Shown piece by piece: positions 1 through 6,024 of a stretch of DNA of 15,269 nt. A program made the position numbers and the translations under genes. The first letter of the stretch is position 1; each line of letters opens with the position of its first letter. Below the pieces are notes generated by a model, which was not told the origin of the DNA, ran no database searches, and saw only the letters and a program-made list of their open reading frames with translations. The DNA comes from Sporomusaceae bacterium (GTDB lineage: Bacteria > Bacillota_C > Negativicutes > Sporomusales_B > UBA7701). The stretch covers positions 1 through 15,269 of the forward strand of contig JALHDI010000083.1 of NCBI GenBank assembly GCA_022839045.1, in the 5' to 3' direction.

Positions 1-447
1 CGCATCCGCAACGTCATCATCCTCTCCTCCGTCGTCGTCTGGTACCTCTCCTCCTTCCCCGCCGGCCCCTTCGAAGGCACCTACCTCGCCCGCATCGGCC
101 TGGTGCTCGAGCCGCTCGGCGCCCTCTTCGGGCTCAACTGGCAGCTCATCGTCGCCCTCATCGCCGGCATCCCCGCCAAAGAATCGGCCCTCACCACCCT
201 CGGCGTCATCTACCAGACCACCGGCGACGGCGGCCTCGCCAACGTCCTCACCAGCCACATCTCGCCTCTGGCCGCCTTCACCTTCCTCGTCGTCTACATG
301 ACCTACATCCCCTGCCTGGCCACCGTCATCACCATCTACCAGGAAATGCGCAACTGGTCGGTCGCCATCGCCAGCGTCTACGGCAGCATCCTGCTGTCCG
401 TCCTGCTGGGGCTGTTGTCTTATAATATCGGGAAGCTGTTCATCTAG
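1..447 (+). CDS. feoB: Ferrous iron transport protein B, C-terminal part (5' end outside window)
   Basis: This is the C-terminal end of FeoB, the inner-membrane GTPase-coupled permease that takes up Fe(II). The reading frame is open from base 1, and the visible 148 residues are almost entirely membrane segments. Recognition rests on the C-terminal FeoB pattern: a segment ending LNWQLIVALIAGIPAKESAL followed by TLGVIYQ, which matches the conserved 'NWQ...AKE...TLGVLY' block, and then a segment with TYIPCLATV and a final hydrophobic helix before the stop. The G domain and the first Gate domain lie upstream, out of view. The next gene begins 9 bases after the stop with its own strong AGGAGGT site, so the two are probably co-transcribed. 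No FeoA or FeoC gene is visible. The family call is firm; whether the whole gene is intact cannot be judged. Confidence 0.9.
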   Translation, partial: RIRNVIILSSVVVWYLSSFPAGPFEGTYLARIGLVLEPLGALFGLNWQLIVALIAGIPAKESALTTLGVIYQTTGDGGLANVLTSHISPLAAFTFLVVYMTYIPCLATVITIYQEMRNWSVAIASVYGSILLSVLLGLLSYNIGKLFI

Positions 448-456
448 GAGGTACCC

Positions 457-981
457 GTGGGACTCTTCGACCGGTTCGTCGCCCGCTTCGTCCCCTGCAG
501 CGAAAAAGACCGCGACGCCGCCCGCAGGCTGATCGCCGCCGGGCAGTGGCACGCCTCCGTCCTCAAAACCCTCCACGCCGAGCACCCCGCCCTCGCCGCG
601 CTGGCCGCCCGCTCGCGAGAGGCCGAGTTCGCGTACTGCTACACCGTCGCCTTCGCCGTCATCGCCCTGCTCGGGGCCAACATGTACTTCCCCCCCGACA
701 AGCGCCGCGGCACGACGGAGGCCATCAAATCCGCGCTCGAAAGCTGGCGCGGCGGGGCGTACAACCGGGACGGCCAGCACCTCATGGGCACGCTCAACCT
801 GGCCGGCGGGTCAAGTTCGGAGGCCGTCCTCGGCGGGTGGGTGATCGAGGAGGTCGCGAAGGCCGCCGGGGAAAAGGTGGGCGAAGGCGATAAGGAGTTG
901 GCGGAGGAACTGGGAAAGCTCATCATGACCCAAGCCGGCGAAACCGTCGTCGCCCTCTTTCTCGAAGATAAGAATAAATGA
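457..981 (+). CDS. Unknown 174-aa protein downstream of feoB
   Basis: I do not recognise this protein. The GTG start at 457 is set by an AGGAGGT ribosome binding site at 446-452, which overlaps the feoB stop codon. The N-terminal 55 residues are basic and Ala-rich (MGLFDRFVARFVPC...). They are followed by one hydrophobic stretch, FAYCYTVAFAVIALLGANMYF, at about residues 58-78, which could be a single membrane or buried helix. The C-terminal half is hydrophilic and helix-prone, with Gly/Ser-rich links (LAGGSSSEAVLGGW) and an acidic/lysine-rich segment. The gene ends in a strong terminator 18 bases further on, so feoB and this gene close one transcript. Codon use and GC content match feoB, so it looks native. 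A role in iron uptake is only a guess from position. Confidence 0.75.
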   Translation: MGLFDRFVARFVPCSEKDRDAARRLIAAGQWHASVLKTLHAEHPALAALAARSREAEFAYCYTVAFAVIALLGANMYFPPDKRRGTTEAIKSALESWRGGAYNRDGQHLMGTLNLAGGSSSEAVLGGWVIEEVAKAAGEKVGEGDKELAEELGKLIMTQAGETVVALFLEDKNK

Positions 982-998
982 AGGATGGCACGAAAATA

Positions 999-1025
999 AG
1001 CCCCGGCGGAAAACGCTGGGGCTTT
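999..1025 (+). terminator. Rho-independent terminator after feoB operon
   Basis: A 10-bp stem AGCCCCGGCG / CGCTGGGGCT (one G-T pair) encloses a GAAAA loop and is followed by a short TTT run. It sits 18 bases after the stop of the preceding gene. Confidence 0.75.
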
Positions 1026-1361
1026 AGTGTGGTTGGGGATTGTTGGTCTTTGTCTCTACTCCCGCAGAGGCGCAAACTCCGGCTTCGGTGCTCCGGGCGA
1101 ACGCGCCGTAAGGCTCGCGCCGCGCGCCCGCGACCACCGTCGTCAACTGACGTCCATGTCAGTAGACTCCTCGCTCGGCCGTCCATGGCCTCGCGCACCC
1201 GCAAGGGGTAGGCCGCAGTTCTAAGCGCTGAAGCGCTAAGAACTTGTGCACTGTGGCGGCGCGCTCTGCTTCGCCGACGGCGCGTATTCGCCCTCCGCAA
1301 AGTCGCCGTACGATTGCGGCCCTGCGGTGGCATATGGCAATTATACTCTCAACTTCCCTAA
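1026..1361. other. GC-rich structured non-coding block
   Basis: No convincing gene lies in this stretch. The open frames overlap on both strands, are Arg-rich and lack good ribosome binding sites. The DNA is much richer in GC than the island that follows and is full of short inverted repeats. ACTGAC-gtccat-GTCAGT at 1146-1163 is a perfect 6-bp hairpin. A 13-bp arm pair at 1217-1229 and 1232-1244 has one mismatch. Alternating GCGCC/GGCGC words run through 1100-1140 and 1255-1290. It could be a structured RNA, a dispersed repeat or a decayed element; I cannot tell which. It ends against a REP-like repeat at 1362. Confidence 0.4.
1217..1244. repeat. Long near-perfect hairpin
   Basis: AGTTCTAAGCGCT and AGCGCTAAGAACT form a 13-bp inverted repeat with one mismatch and only two bases between the arms. 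There is no T-run after it on either strand, so it is not an ordinary terminator. It lies inside the structured non-coding block. Confidence 0.6.
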
Positions 1362-1408
1362 GATACAAGGATACAAGGGGATACAAGGGGACGGTTCTTT
1401 TGTATCAT
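1362..1408. repeat. REP-like element with GGGGACGG core
   Basis: GATACAAGG is repeated three times (1362, 1370, 1380). The last copy continues into GGGGACGGTTCTT and closes with TTGTATC (1400-1406), the inverse of GATACAA. A palindromic end around a GGGGACGG core is typical of the short repeats tied to REP-associated Y1 tyrosine transposases (RAYT) in Firmicutes. No such transposase is in the window. Confidence 0.55.
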
Positions 1409-1420
1409 ACAAATCAACGA

Positions 1421-1450
1421 AAAGAAAACCGAGGGTTTTCCCTCGGTTCG
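1421..1450 (-). terminator. Terminator of the HsdR_N-like nuclease gene
   Basis: A perfect 9-bp stem AACCGAGGG / CCCTCGGTT with a TTTT loop (1427-1448) lies just downstream of the minus-strand stop at 1466. On the minus strand it is followed by a run of Ts broken by one C (the complement of 1421-1428). Confidence 0.8.
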
Positions 1451-1465
1451 TCTTATCCTGTACAA

Positions 1466-2515
1466 CTAATATCTCGAAACTGCCTCTGTTAATTCTGCTT
1501 TAAGATTGAATAAATCATTTACCGAATTGACAGGGTATCTTACCCCGTTTTTATCTTTATCGGGTATGTAAACACATTTCTTAGACCCAGTGAAATCTAA
1601 TCTGCAAATCCACTTTCTTGTATTGCCATCGACTAAAACACCGAAATAAGACTCTGTATCTTTATAAATTAAACGGTCCGGCGAGATAACCTCTCTTAAA
1701 ATTGTCTTGATAATAACGTATCCTTCTATTTCCTCTTCAGAAGTTACTATCCTCGGCTTCGGCGGCTCCTGGGGAATGGGTTCGTCTTTGTCATTAGATG
1801 GTGAAGCCTCGGCCTTTTGCTCGTTATCAAGCGCAGCTTTAATCTTCTCATTCATGCTTTCGTTGATATACTGATTGATAGACTTTTTAACTAATTCCCT
1901 AAATTTGTCAATAACAACTTGGGTTTTTCTTCCAGGATACACCTCACTTAGAATAACACTTACGAAACTGTCGGTAGGATTGGCTAATTGCTGCGCCATG
2001 AACTGCTTAATCAGACTAGCGTACTTAAGTTCTGAAGCAGTGTTTAATATTGTTTCTAAATCGAAGTTTGCCTTTTGAAACTTTTTCAGTTCGGGAATAT
2101 GGCTCTCTTTAATATCCAATAGCGAGAACTCTAAAAATGGTTTTTCGTCCATCTTGTTCGGCTGTTCCAGGTCCGTATAAAACTTGTATATTATCCCAAA
2201 CCTTGCTGCCGTTGTTGTGAAGTATCGAAACAGTTGGGAATCGTGAGCCTCTAAACAATCTCCGCACCATTTAGCCTCAACGAGGATAACAGGTTTGTCA
2301 TCCTTCATTATTGCGTAGTCAACTTTTTCACCCTTTTTAATTCCGACATCAGCAACAAATTCGGGAATAAATTCATGTGGGTTAAATATGTCATAACCCA
2401 ATAACTGAAAGAATGGCATAATTAGGGATGTTTTGGTAGCTTCTTCCGTTGTGATCTTGTCTTTCAATTGCTCGACCCTATTGCCGAACATCCTAATTTT
2501 GTCGATAAAATCCAC
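1466..2515 (-). CDS. Stand-alone type I restriction R-subunit N-terminal domain protein (PD-(D/E)XK nuclease fold)
   Basis: This 349-residue protein resembles the solitary HsdR N-terminal-domain proteins (HSDR_N, COG4748 type). The nuclease signature is visible: EEATKTSLIMPFFQLLGYD at residues 24-42, a conserved entry helix, then D66 in GEKVDYAI and E80-A81-K82 in VILVEAKWC, giving the D...EXK catalytic triad. A charged, proline-rich linker (about residues 233-255) separates this from a C-terminal domain ending near EAVSRY. There are no helicase motifs and no HsdM or HsdS neighbours, so it is not a full restriction system. It may be a nuclease of defence or mobile-element origin. GTG at 2515 is chosen because GGGGGTGAT precedes it at good spacing. 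The gene is AT-rich in a GC-rich genome, uses A/T-ending codons and is bordered by repeats, all signs of transfer. The fold call is good; the biological role is unknown. Confidence 0.75.
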   Translation of the reverse strand: MDFIDKIRMFGNRVEQLKDKITTEEATKTSLIMPFFQLLGYDIFNPHEFIPEFVADVGIKKGEKVDYAIMKDDKPVILVEAKWCGDCLEAHDSQLFRYFTTTAARFGIIYKFYTDLEQPNKMDEKPFLEFSLLDIKESHIPELKKFQKANFDLETILNTASELKYASLIKQFMAQQLANPTDSFVSVILSEVYPGRKTQVVIDKFRELVKKSINQYINESMNEKIKAALDNEQKAEASPSNDKDEPIPQEPPKPRIVTSEEEIEGYVIIKTILREVISPDRLIYKDTESYFGVLVDGNTRKWICRLDFTGSKKCVYIPDKDKNGVRYPVNSVNDLFNLKAELTEAVSRY

Positions 2516-2640
2516 AACATCACCCCCATTTGTAGATATATTTACAGCATTCGATGTTTACCATTTTATTCCTTTATTTTTATTATTTTTTCTGATTTCA
2601 ACTTTACTCCTTCCCCTCTCTTCCTCCCGCCCGTTCCCCT

Positions 2641-2680
2641 CCCGCACAGCAAGACCCCGACCTTACGGCCGGGGTTCCTC
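2641..2680. repeat. Terminator-like hairpin repeat, copy 1
   Basis: CCCGCACAGCAAGACCCCGA is followed by CCTTACGGCCGGGGTTCCTC. It matches the copy at 5681-5720 at about 35 of 40 positions by eye, including the non-hairpin flanks CCCGCAC and TTCCTCAT. Shared flanks outside the stem mark it as a dispersed repeat and not just a convergent terminator. Confidence 0.6.
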
Positions 2681-2756
2681 ATTCTCCGTTTCTGCCTCTT
2701 GTCTCTTCGATGCTGGTAGCTTTTAACTCCTCATACATTACTTGATAATACTATCT

Positions 2757-2850
2757 TTGGGTGTGCCATGGGGACGTGGGCGTGCCACGGGGACGGGGTT
2801 GTTGACACACCTTCCCGCACCGCAAGCCCCCCGCCTCCCGGCCAGGGGCT
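2757..2850. repeat. Composite REP-like element plus hairpin repeat
   Basis: Two GGGGACG cores in tandem (GTGTGCCATGGGGACG and CGTGCCACGGGGACGG) are closed by TTGTTGACACACC. The element runs straight into CGCACCGCAAG and a GCCCCCCGCC/GGCCAGGGGC hairpin. The 70 bases from 2780 match 4204-4273 at about 60 of 70 positions by eye, so REP core and hairpin travel together as one unit. Confidence 0.6.
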
Positions 2851-2883
2851 TAGATACAAGGGGATAAAAGACTCTGCTTAGGC

Positions 2884-2904
2884 GACATGACACCAATGGC
2901 AAGT
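2884..2904 (+). repeat. Imperfect direct repeat, left copy
   Basis: GACATGACACC-AATGGCAAGT here matches GACATGAACCGATGGCAAGT at 3195-3214 with one extra base and one substitution. The two copies lie on either side of the yyaL relic. Confidence 0.45.
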
Positions 2905-2945
2905 ACGTGTAGATCATTACCTTTCAAATTTTTAGCCCCGCAGGG

Positions 2946-3128
2946 CTAGCTATAGCCGATGGACAGAAATACTGGCTTCTGCTCCCGCTGGGCCTTTTGA
3001 AAGGCTTCCGGTCCCCAGGCGAACCAGTCCACCGGATTATAGGCGTGTTGCAGGAGATAGGGAGATTTCTCGTAGATCAGCCTATTCGCCTTGTGTTTAC
3101 GATTGATGAATTCAGCATTTATTCCCAC
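2946..3128 (-). pseudogene. yyaL: N-terminal relic of thioredoxin-domain protein YyaL (DUF255 family)
   Basis: The 60 residues contain [21 protein letters not shown] and then [22 protein letters not shown], the unmistakable start of the YyaL/SPATA20 family, whose members are usually about 600-700 residues long. The frame stops at TAG just where the family continues with a CxxC-type thioredoxin motif (TCHWCH). More than 90 percent of the protein is therefore missing, including the catalytic cysteines. The TAG is part of a small hairpin (2933-2948), so a deletion or insertion boundary lies there. The 5' end also looks damaged. AAAGGAG precedes an ATG at about 3117 that is out of frame with the conserved part, while the in-frame GTG at 3128 has no spaced ribosome binding site. 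It is a relic and very unlikely to function. Confidence 0.8.
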
Positions 3129-3194
3129 TCCTTTAAGAATTTACTTATAGGATACTCATGGGTTGACGAAACTATCCTCTGACCATCCCTAACG

Positions 3195-3214
3195 GACATG
3201 AACCGATGGCAAGT
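3195..3214 (+). repeat. Imperfect direct repeat, right copy, inside a GTTAGG inverted repeat
   Basis: This is the partner of 2884-2904. It is framed by CCTAAC (3188-3193) and GTTAGG (3216-3221), a 6-bp inverted repeat directly after the methyltransferase stop codon. Confidence 0.45.
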
Positions 3215-3223
3215 TGTTAGGCA

Positions 3224-3967
3224 TTAATTTTTCCTTGCTCTTATAAAAAGAAATTGCGGTCTTTTAGTTAGTTTTTCATATACTTCGGGTTGTAACTCTT
3301 TAAACTTTTCTGTTGGCATCGGTTCTAATAGCTTTTCAATAATAAACCCTGCTTCAAGTACTGATGAAACGATTTTATATAGCGGTCTTCTGTAAAATTG
3401 CACTTTAACTTTGCCTTTGTCAGTTTCCCATTCGTCACTAAGTATTTCGGTTAAAAAATAGTTGTCTCTATGAAAAAATGTAAAATCCATGAATGGATGG
3501 TGAACCGAGAAAATAAAATAACCGGATGGTTTTAGTATTCTCCCGAATTCGGCCATTGGTACTTCCCAATGCTTCAAATAATGCAGTGTTAATGATGATA
3601 ATACAACGTCTACCGATCCATCCTCGATAAAACTTAGTGGCTCATTTAGATCAGCTCTGATAATATTTGCTTTATTGCCAATCCTTTTTTTGGTCATTTC
3701 GATCATATTAGGACTAAAATCTACTGCTATTACCTTGGCGCCCTGCTTCAACAGCCAGTTACTATACCAGCCCGCAGCACAACCGGCATCTAAAACCATC
3801 TTTCCTTTAACGGCGGGAAGTAATGATAATGTGGCGGGTCTTTCATAATATGCGTTAAACGGTTTCGTATCAACGTACTTAAGATAATATTCCGCCATTG
3901 CTTCATAAGATTCAAAAGAAATAGAGTTCTCGTTCAGCACCGGCCGGTGCTCTAATTCATTGTCCAA
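3224..3967 (-). CDS. Class I SAM-dependent methyltransferase
   Basis: This 247-residue protein has the Rossmann methyltransferase fold. Motif I, VLDAGCAAGWYS, lies at residues 58-69. The end of strand 2, VIAVDFSP, with acidic D83 for the ribose hydroxyls, is at 79-86. RADLNEPL is at 104-111, motif IV-like LSSLTLHYL at 123-131, and a post-motif FSVHHPF at 153-159. This is the UbiE/BioC-like 'methyltransferase type 11' layout; the substrate cannot be read from the sequence. The TTG start at 3967 is supported by GGAGGGAG at 3972-3979. The gene is AT-rich like the rest of the island and unlike the genome around it, so it was probably acquired. It lies 41 bases downstream of a recombinase relic on the same strand and is followed at once by the GTTAGG-framed repeat. 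Confidence 0.85.
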   Translation of the reverse strand: MDNELEHRPVLNENSISFESYEAMAEYYLKYVDTKPFNAYYERPATLSLLPAVKGKMVLDAGCAAGWYSNWLLKQGAKVIAVDFSPNMIEMTKKRIGNKANIIRADLNEPLSFIEDGSVDVVLSSLTLHYLKHWEVPMAEFGRILKPSGYFIFSVHHPFMDFTFFHRDNYFLTEILSDEWETDKGKVKVQFYRRPLYKIVSSVLEAGFIIEKLLEPMPTEKFKELQPEVYEKLTKRPQFLFIRARKN

Positions 3968-4008
3968 AATACTCCCTCCAATTGATCCTGCTTTTTCGAA
4001 ACTAACTT

Positions 4009-4212
4009 TTATTTATAGAATACCGTCAAGGTGACTACATTATCCTCCCTGTTATACAGTATCTTCTCGACGAGCGATTTAAATGCCTTGTTCTTCTGCT
4101 CATGGGACGCATCCGACTTCCATAGGCATTTAAATTCATCAACCTTGTCCAGCAGTTCATTTTTGGTCGTCGGTCTTTTCTCGATCGTCAATAAAGCCTT
4201 TGAGCGTGTCAT
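4009..4212 (-). pseudogene. C-terminal relic of a probable serine recombinase
   Basis: The 67 residues, including NELLDKVDEFKCLW, HEQKNKAFKSLVEKILY and a final VVTLTVFYK, look like the extreme C-terminus of large serine recombinases of Firmicutes mobile elements. In those proteins a helical 'F..LW......KN....LVE.I.Y' segment leads into a beta strand. The catalytic and zinc-ribbon domains are absent. The only start codon, ATG at 4212, belongs to the REP-like repeat (CCCCATGACAC on the minus strand), so the 5' part was replaced by or lost at that repeat. It is most likely a dead remnant of the element that brought in the island. The family call is by eye on a short tail and is moderate. Confidence 0.5.
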
Positions 4213-4273
4213 GGGGACGGGGTTATTGACACACCTTCTCGCACCGCAAAACCCCGGCCTACCGGCCGGGGTC
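4204..4273. repeat. REP-like element plus hairpin repeat
   Basis: GTGTCATGGGGACGGGGTTA closes with TTGACACACC, so GTGTCA and TGACAC form the palindromic ends around the GGGGACGG core. CTTCTCGCACCGCAAA and the hairpin follow. It is about 86 percent identical by eye to 2780-2850. Confidence 0.65.
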
Positions 4274-4279
4274 TTTTTT
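4251..4279 (+). terminator. Strong terminator within the repeat
   Basis: ACCCCGGCC / GGCCGGGGT, a perfect 9-bp stem with a TACC loop, is followed by C and six Ts. On the minus strand the stem is followed by TTTT, so it may work both ways and insulate mscS from the island. Confidence 0.7.
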
Positions 4280-4339
4280 GCCCGACAAAAAATCTACCCT
4301 GGCAGGGAAAATAGGTGCATTAGGCGAATTTGTGTTTGT

Positions 4340-4361
4340 TATGTAAATCAATTTTTACATA
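4340..4361. promoter_or_regulatory. Inverted repeat just upstream of mscS
   Basis: TATGTAAA-tcaatt-TTTACATA is a perfect 8-bp inverted repeat. It ends four bases before the AGGAGG ribosome binding site (4366-4371). Its position suits an operator or a translation-control hairpin. Confidence 0.45.
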
Positions 4362-4380
4362 TTACAGGAGGCATTGAATT

Positions 4381-5469
4381 TTGGAAACACTAATAGACCT
4401 GGCAAACAGGATTTTGAGCGGCGGCTTTAGGACGCGCTTGGCGGTTTACATAGCAAGTATGGCGTTGGGCATCGTCATCCTTCAGTTCGTATTCTGCCGG
4501 CTGCTCAAAATCGTCGCCAACAAGACCAACATCTCTTATACCCTGCTGGAGCAAACCTTCCGGGGGCTGCCCACTTTGCTGGGCATGCTCATCGGCCTGT
4601 ACGCCTCGATGGAAATCCTCACCATCCCGCCGCGGGCGCTGTTCTTTCTCCAGAAGGTGTTCAATTCCCTCGTCATCATGTCCCTGACCCTCCTGGTCGC
4701 CCGCCTGGTTGCGGGCTATCTCAAGCAGAAGTTCGGCAAATCGTCGGCCTTCGCCTCCACCTCCATCCTCGTCACGACCATCGACCTCGGCATCTACGCC
4801 ATCGGCGTCCTCTTCCTGCTCCAGTCCTTCGGGGTCTCGATCTCCCCGCTGCTCACCGCCATGGGCGTCGGCGGCCTGGCCGCGGCCCTGGCCTTGCAGG
4901 ACACCCTGGCGAATCTGTTCTCAGGCATCAACATCCTCGTCGCCAAGCAGATCAAGATCGGCGACTTCGTCAAGCTGTCCAGCGGCGAAGAGGGCCATGT
5001 GGTGGATATGAACTGGCGCAACACCACCTTGAAAACCGCCGCTGAGAGCATAGTAATCATACCCAACCAGAAATTCGCCTCGACCACGATCACCAATTAC
5101 GCGCAGCCGTTCGCCGAATGCTCCGTCGCCATCCCCTTGGGGGTCAGCTACGGCAGCGACCTCCATCAGGTGGAAAGAGTCACCCTCGCCGTCGCCAGGG
5201 AAATCCTCCAGGGAACGGCCGGCGGCGTCGGCAGCTTCGACCCCGTCCTCCGCTACGTCAGTTTCGCCGAATCCAGCATCAACTTCAACGTCATCCTGCG
5301 GGTAAAGAGCGTAATCGACCAGCACCTTGTCCGCCACGAATTCCTCAAGACCCTGTACGATCGCTACCAGCAGGAAGGGATAAAAATCCCCTTCCCGACC
5401 ACCACGATTAATTTCGATCAGGCCCTGTGCCTTGAGGACGCGCGCTTAAGACACCTCCCCGGCGCCTGA
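4381..5469 (+). CDS. MscS-family mechanosensitive ion channel
   Basis: This 362-residue inner-membrane channel probably opens under membrane tension to release solutes after osmotic downshock. There are hydrophobic segments at about residues 19-40, 62-82, 92-112 and 130-150, then the pore helix with the MscS hallmark pattern of small residues, LLTAMGVGGLAAALALQDTL, at 157-176. Next comes LFSGINILVAKQIKIGDFV, leading into the cytoplasmic beta domain, with GEEGHVVDMNWRNTTL at 202-217 and the conserved PNQ at 228-230. The C-terminal alpha/beta domain ends at IPFPTTTINF. The TTG start at 4381 is set by AGGAGG at 4366-4371. The gene stands alone, with a terminator repeat upstream and non-coding DNA downstream. 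GC content and codon use match the core genome, unlike the island just before it. Confidence 0.9.
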   Translation: METLIDLANRILSGGFRTRLAVYIASMALGIVILQFVFCRLLKIVANKTNISYTLLEQTFRGLPTLLGMLIGLYASMEILTIPPRALFFLQKVFNSLVIMSLTLLVARLVAGYLKQKFGKSSAFASTSILVTTIDLGIYAIGVLFLLQSFGVSISPLLTAMGVGGLAAALALQDTLANLFSGINILVAKQIKIGDFVKLSSGEEGHVVDMNWRNTTLKTAAESIVIIPNQKFASTTITNYAQPFAECSVAIPLGVSYGSDLHQVERVTLAVAREILQGTAGGVGSFDPVLRYVSFAESSINFNVILRVKSVIDQHLVRHEFLKTLYDRYQQEGIKIPFPTTTINFDQALCLEDARLRHLPGA

Positions 5470-5680
5470 AAACCGTTAGCCCCGCTTCCTTTCACCGCCC
5501 CTTCGGCTGCTTCGCCGCCGCCCGCAGCACGACGCTGTCGCCGGTGCCTTTCTCCTCCCTTTTCCGCCGCCCCTGCCCCACTCGTGCCGCATCCCCGCCA
5601 TCGCCAGGCACTTCAACCCCACGCCCGGCGACCTGCCGCCACCCCAAACGGAGCCACTGGTCCGCCCCCCGGCAATCGAC

Positions 5681-5725
5681 CCCGCACCGCAAAACCCCGG
5701 CCTCCCGGCCGGGGTTCCTCATCCT
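5681..5725. repeat. Terminator-like hairpin repeat, copy at 5681
   Basis: CCCGCACCGCAAAACCCCGG continues into CCTCCCGGCCGGGGTTCCTC. The stem is AACCCCGGCC / GGCCGGGGTT. The flanks CCCGCACCGCAA and TTCCTCAT are shared with 2641-2680, and the upstream flank is shared with 2816 and 4237. Confidence 0.65.
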
Positions 5726-5935
5726 TCCCCTCTGCCCTTCCCTCTCACTCCTCAGACATTTCTCTACCCCTTCTCTGCCGTTTTTCTATCCTTTCTCTAC
5801 CGTTTCTCTGCCCTCTTTCCGCCGCTTCTCCATCGTCTCTCTGTCTTTTCTCTATCCTTCCTCTGTCCCTCCTCTTCACCTCCTTCTCTGCCCTTCCCCT
5901 TCTCACCACCCGGCCTCCTTCCCGCCATCTCCATC
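5718..5935. repeat. Polypyrimidine tract with degenerate 10-12 bp repeats
   Basis: The plus strand is nearly all C and T over about 215 bases. A loose unit TTTCTCTRYCC recurs (for example TTTCTCTACC, TTCTCTGCC, TTTTTCTATCC, TTTCTCTACCG, TTTCTCTGCCC in succession from 5759). Such asymmetry favours triplex (H-DNA) or slipped structures. No known function is implied. Confidence 0.7.
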
Positions 5936-6024
5936 CCCCATCACACAAGCCCAGCCCCAATCTGCCACACAGTCTTGTTGGAAATATTTGTAAATTGGTC
6001 TTTTTGTATAAAAATTTCATATAA

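Larger units (their letters stand above)
2516..2945. other. Repeat-filled intergenic stretch
   Basis: No gene is seen here. From left to right it holds the AT-rich leader of the nuclease gene, a pyrimidine-rich run (2609-2640), a terminator-like hairpin repeat (2641-2680), a composite REP-like element with the same hairpin repeat (2757-2850), a fragment AGATACAAGGGGATA (2871-2885 region) that matches the REP at 1362, and the first of two imperfect direct repeats (2884-2904). A small hairpin TAGCCC-cgca-GGGCTA at 2933-2948 abuts the yyaL relic. Confidence 0.6.

Noticed and set aside
923..1333. Arg-rich minus-strand frame of 136 residues
   Set aside because: Low-complexity, no binding site, crosses a terminator and lies in a hairpin-rich GC block; typical of chance frames in GC-rich DNA.
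2641..5725. A CRISPR array made of the repeated hairpins
   Set aside because: Copies are hundreds of bases apart, not regularly spaced, and no cas genes are visible.
5544..6024. Two Ser/Pro/Leu-rich frames of about 148 residues
   Set aside because: They only translate the polypyrimidine tract in two registers and have no start context.
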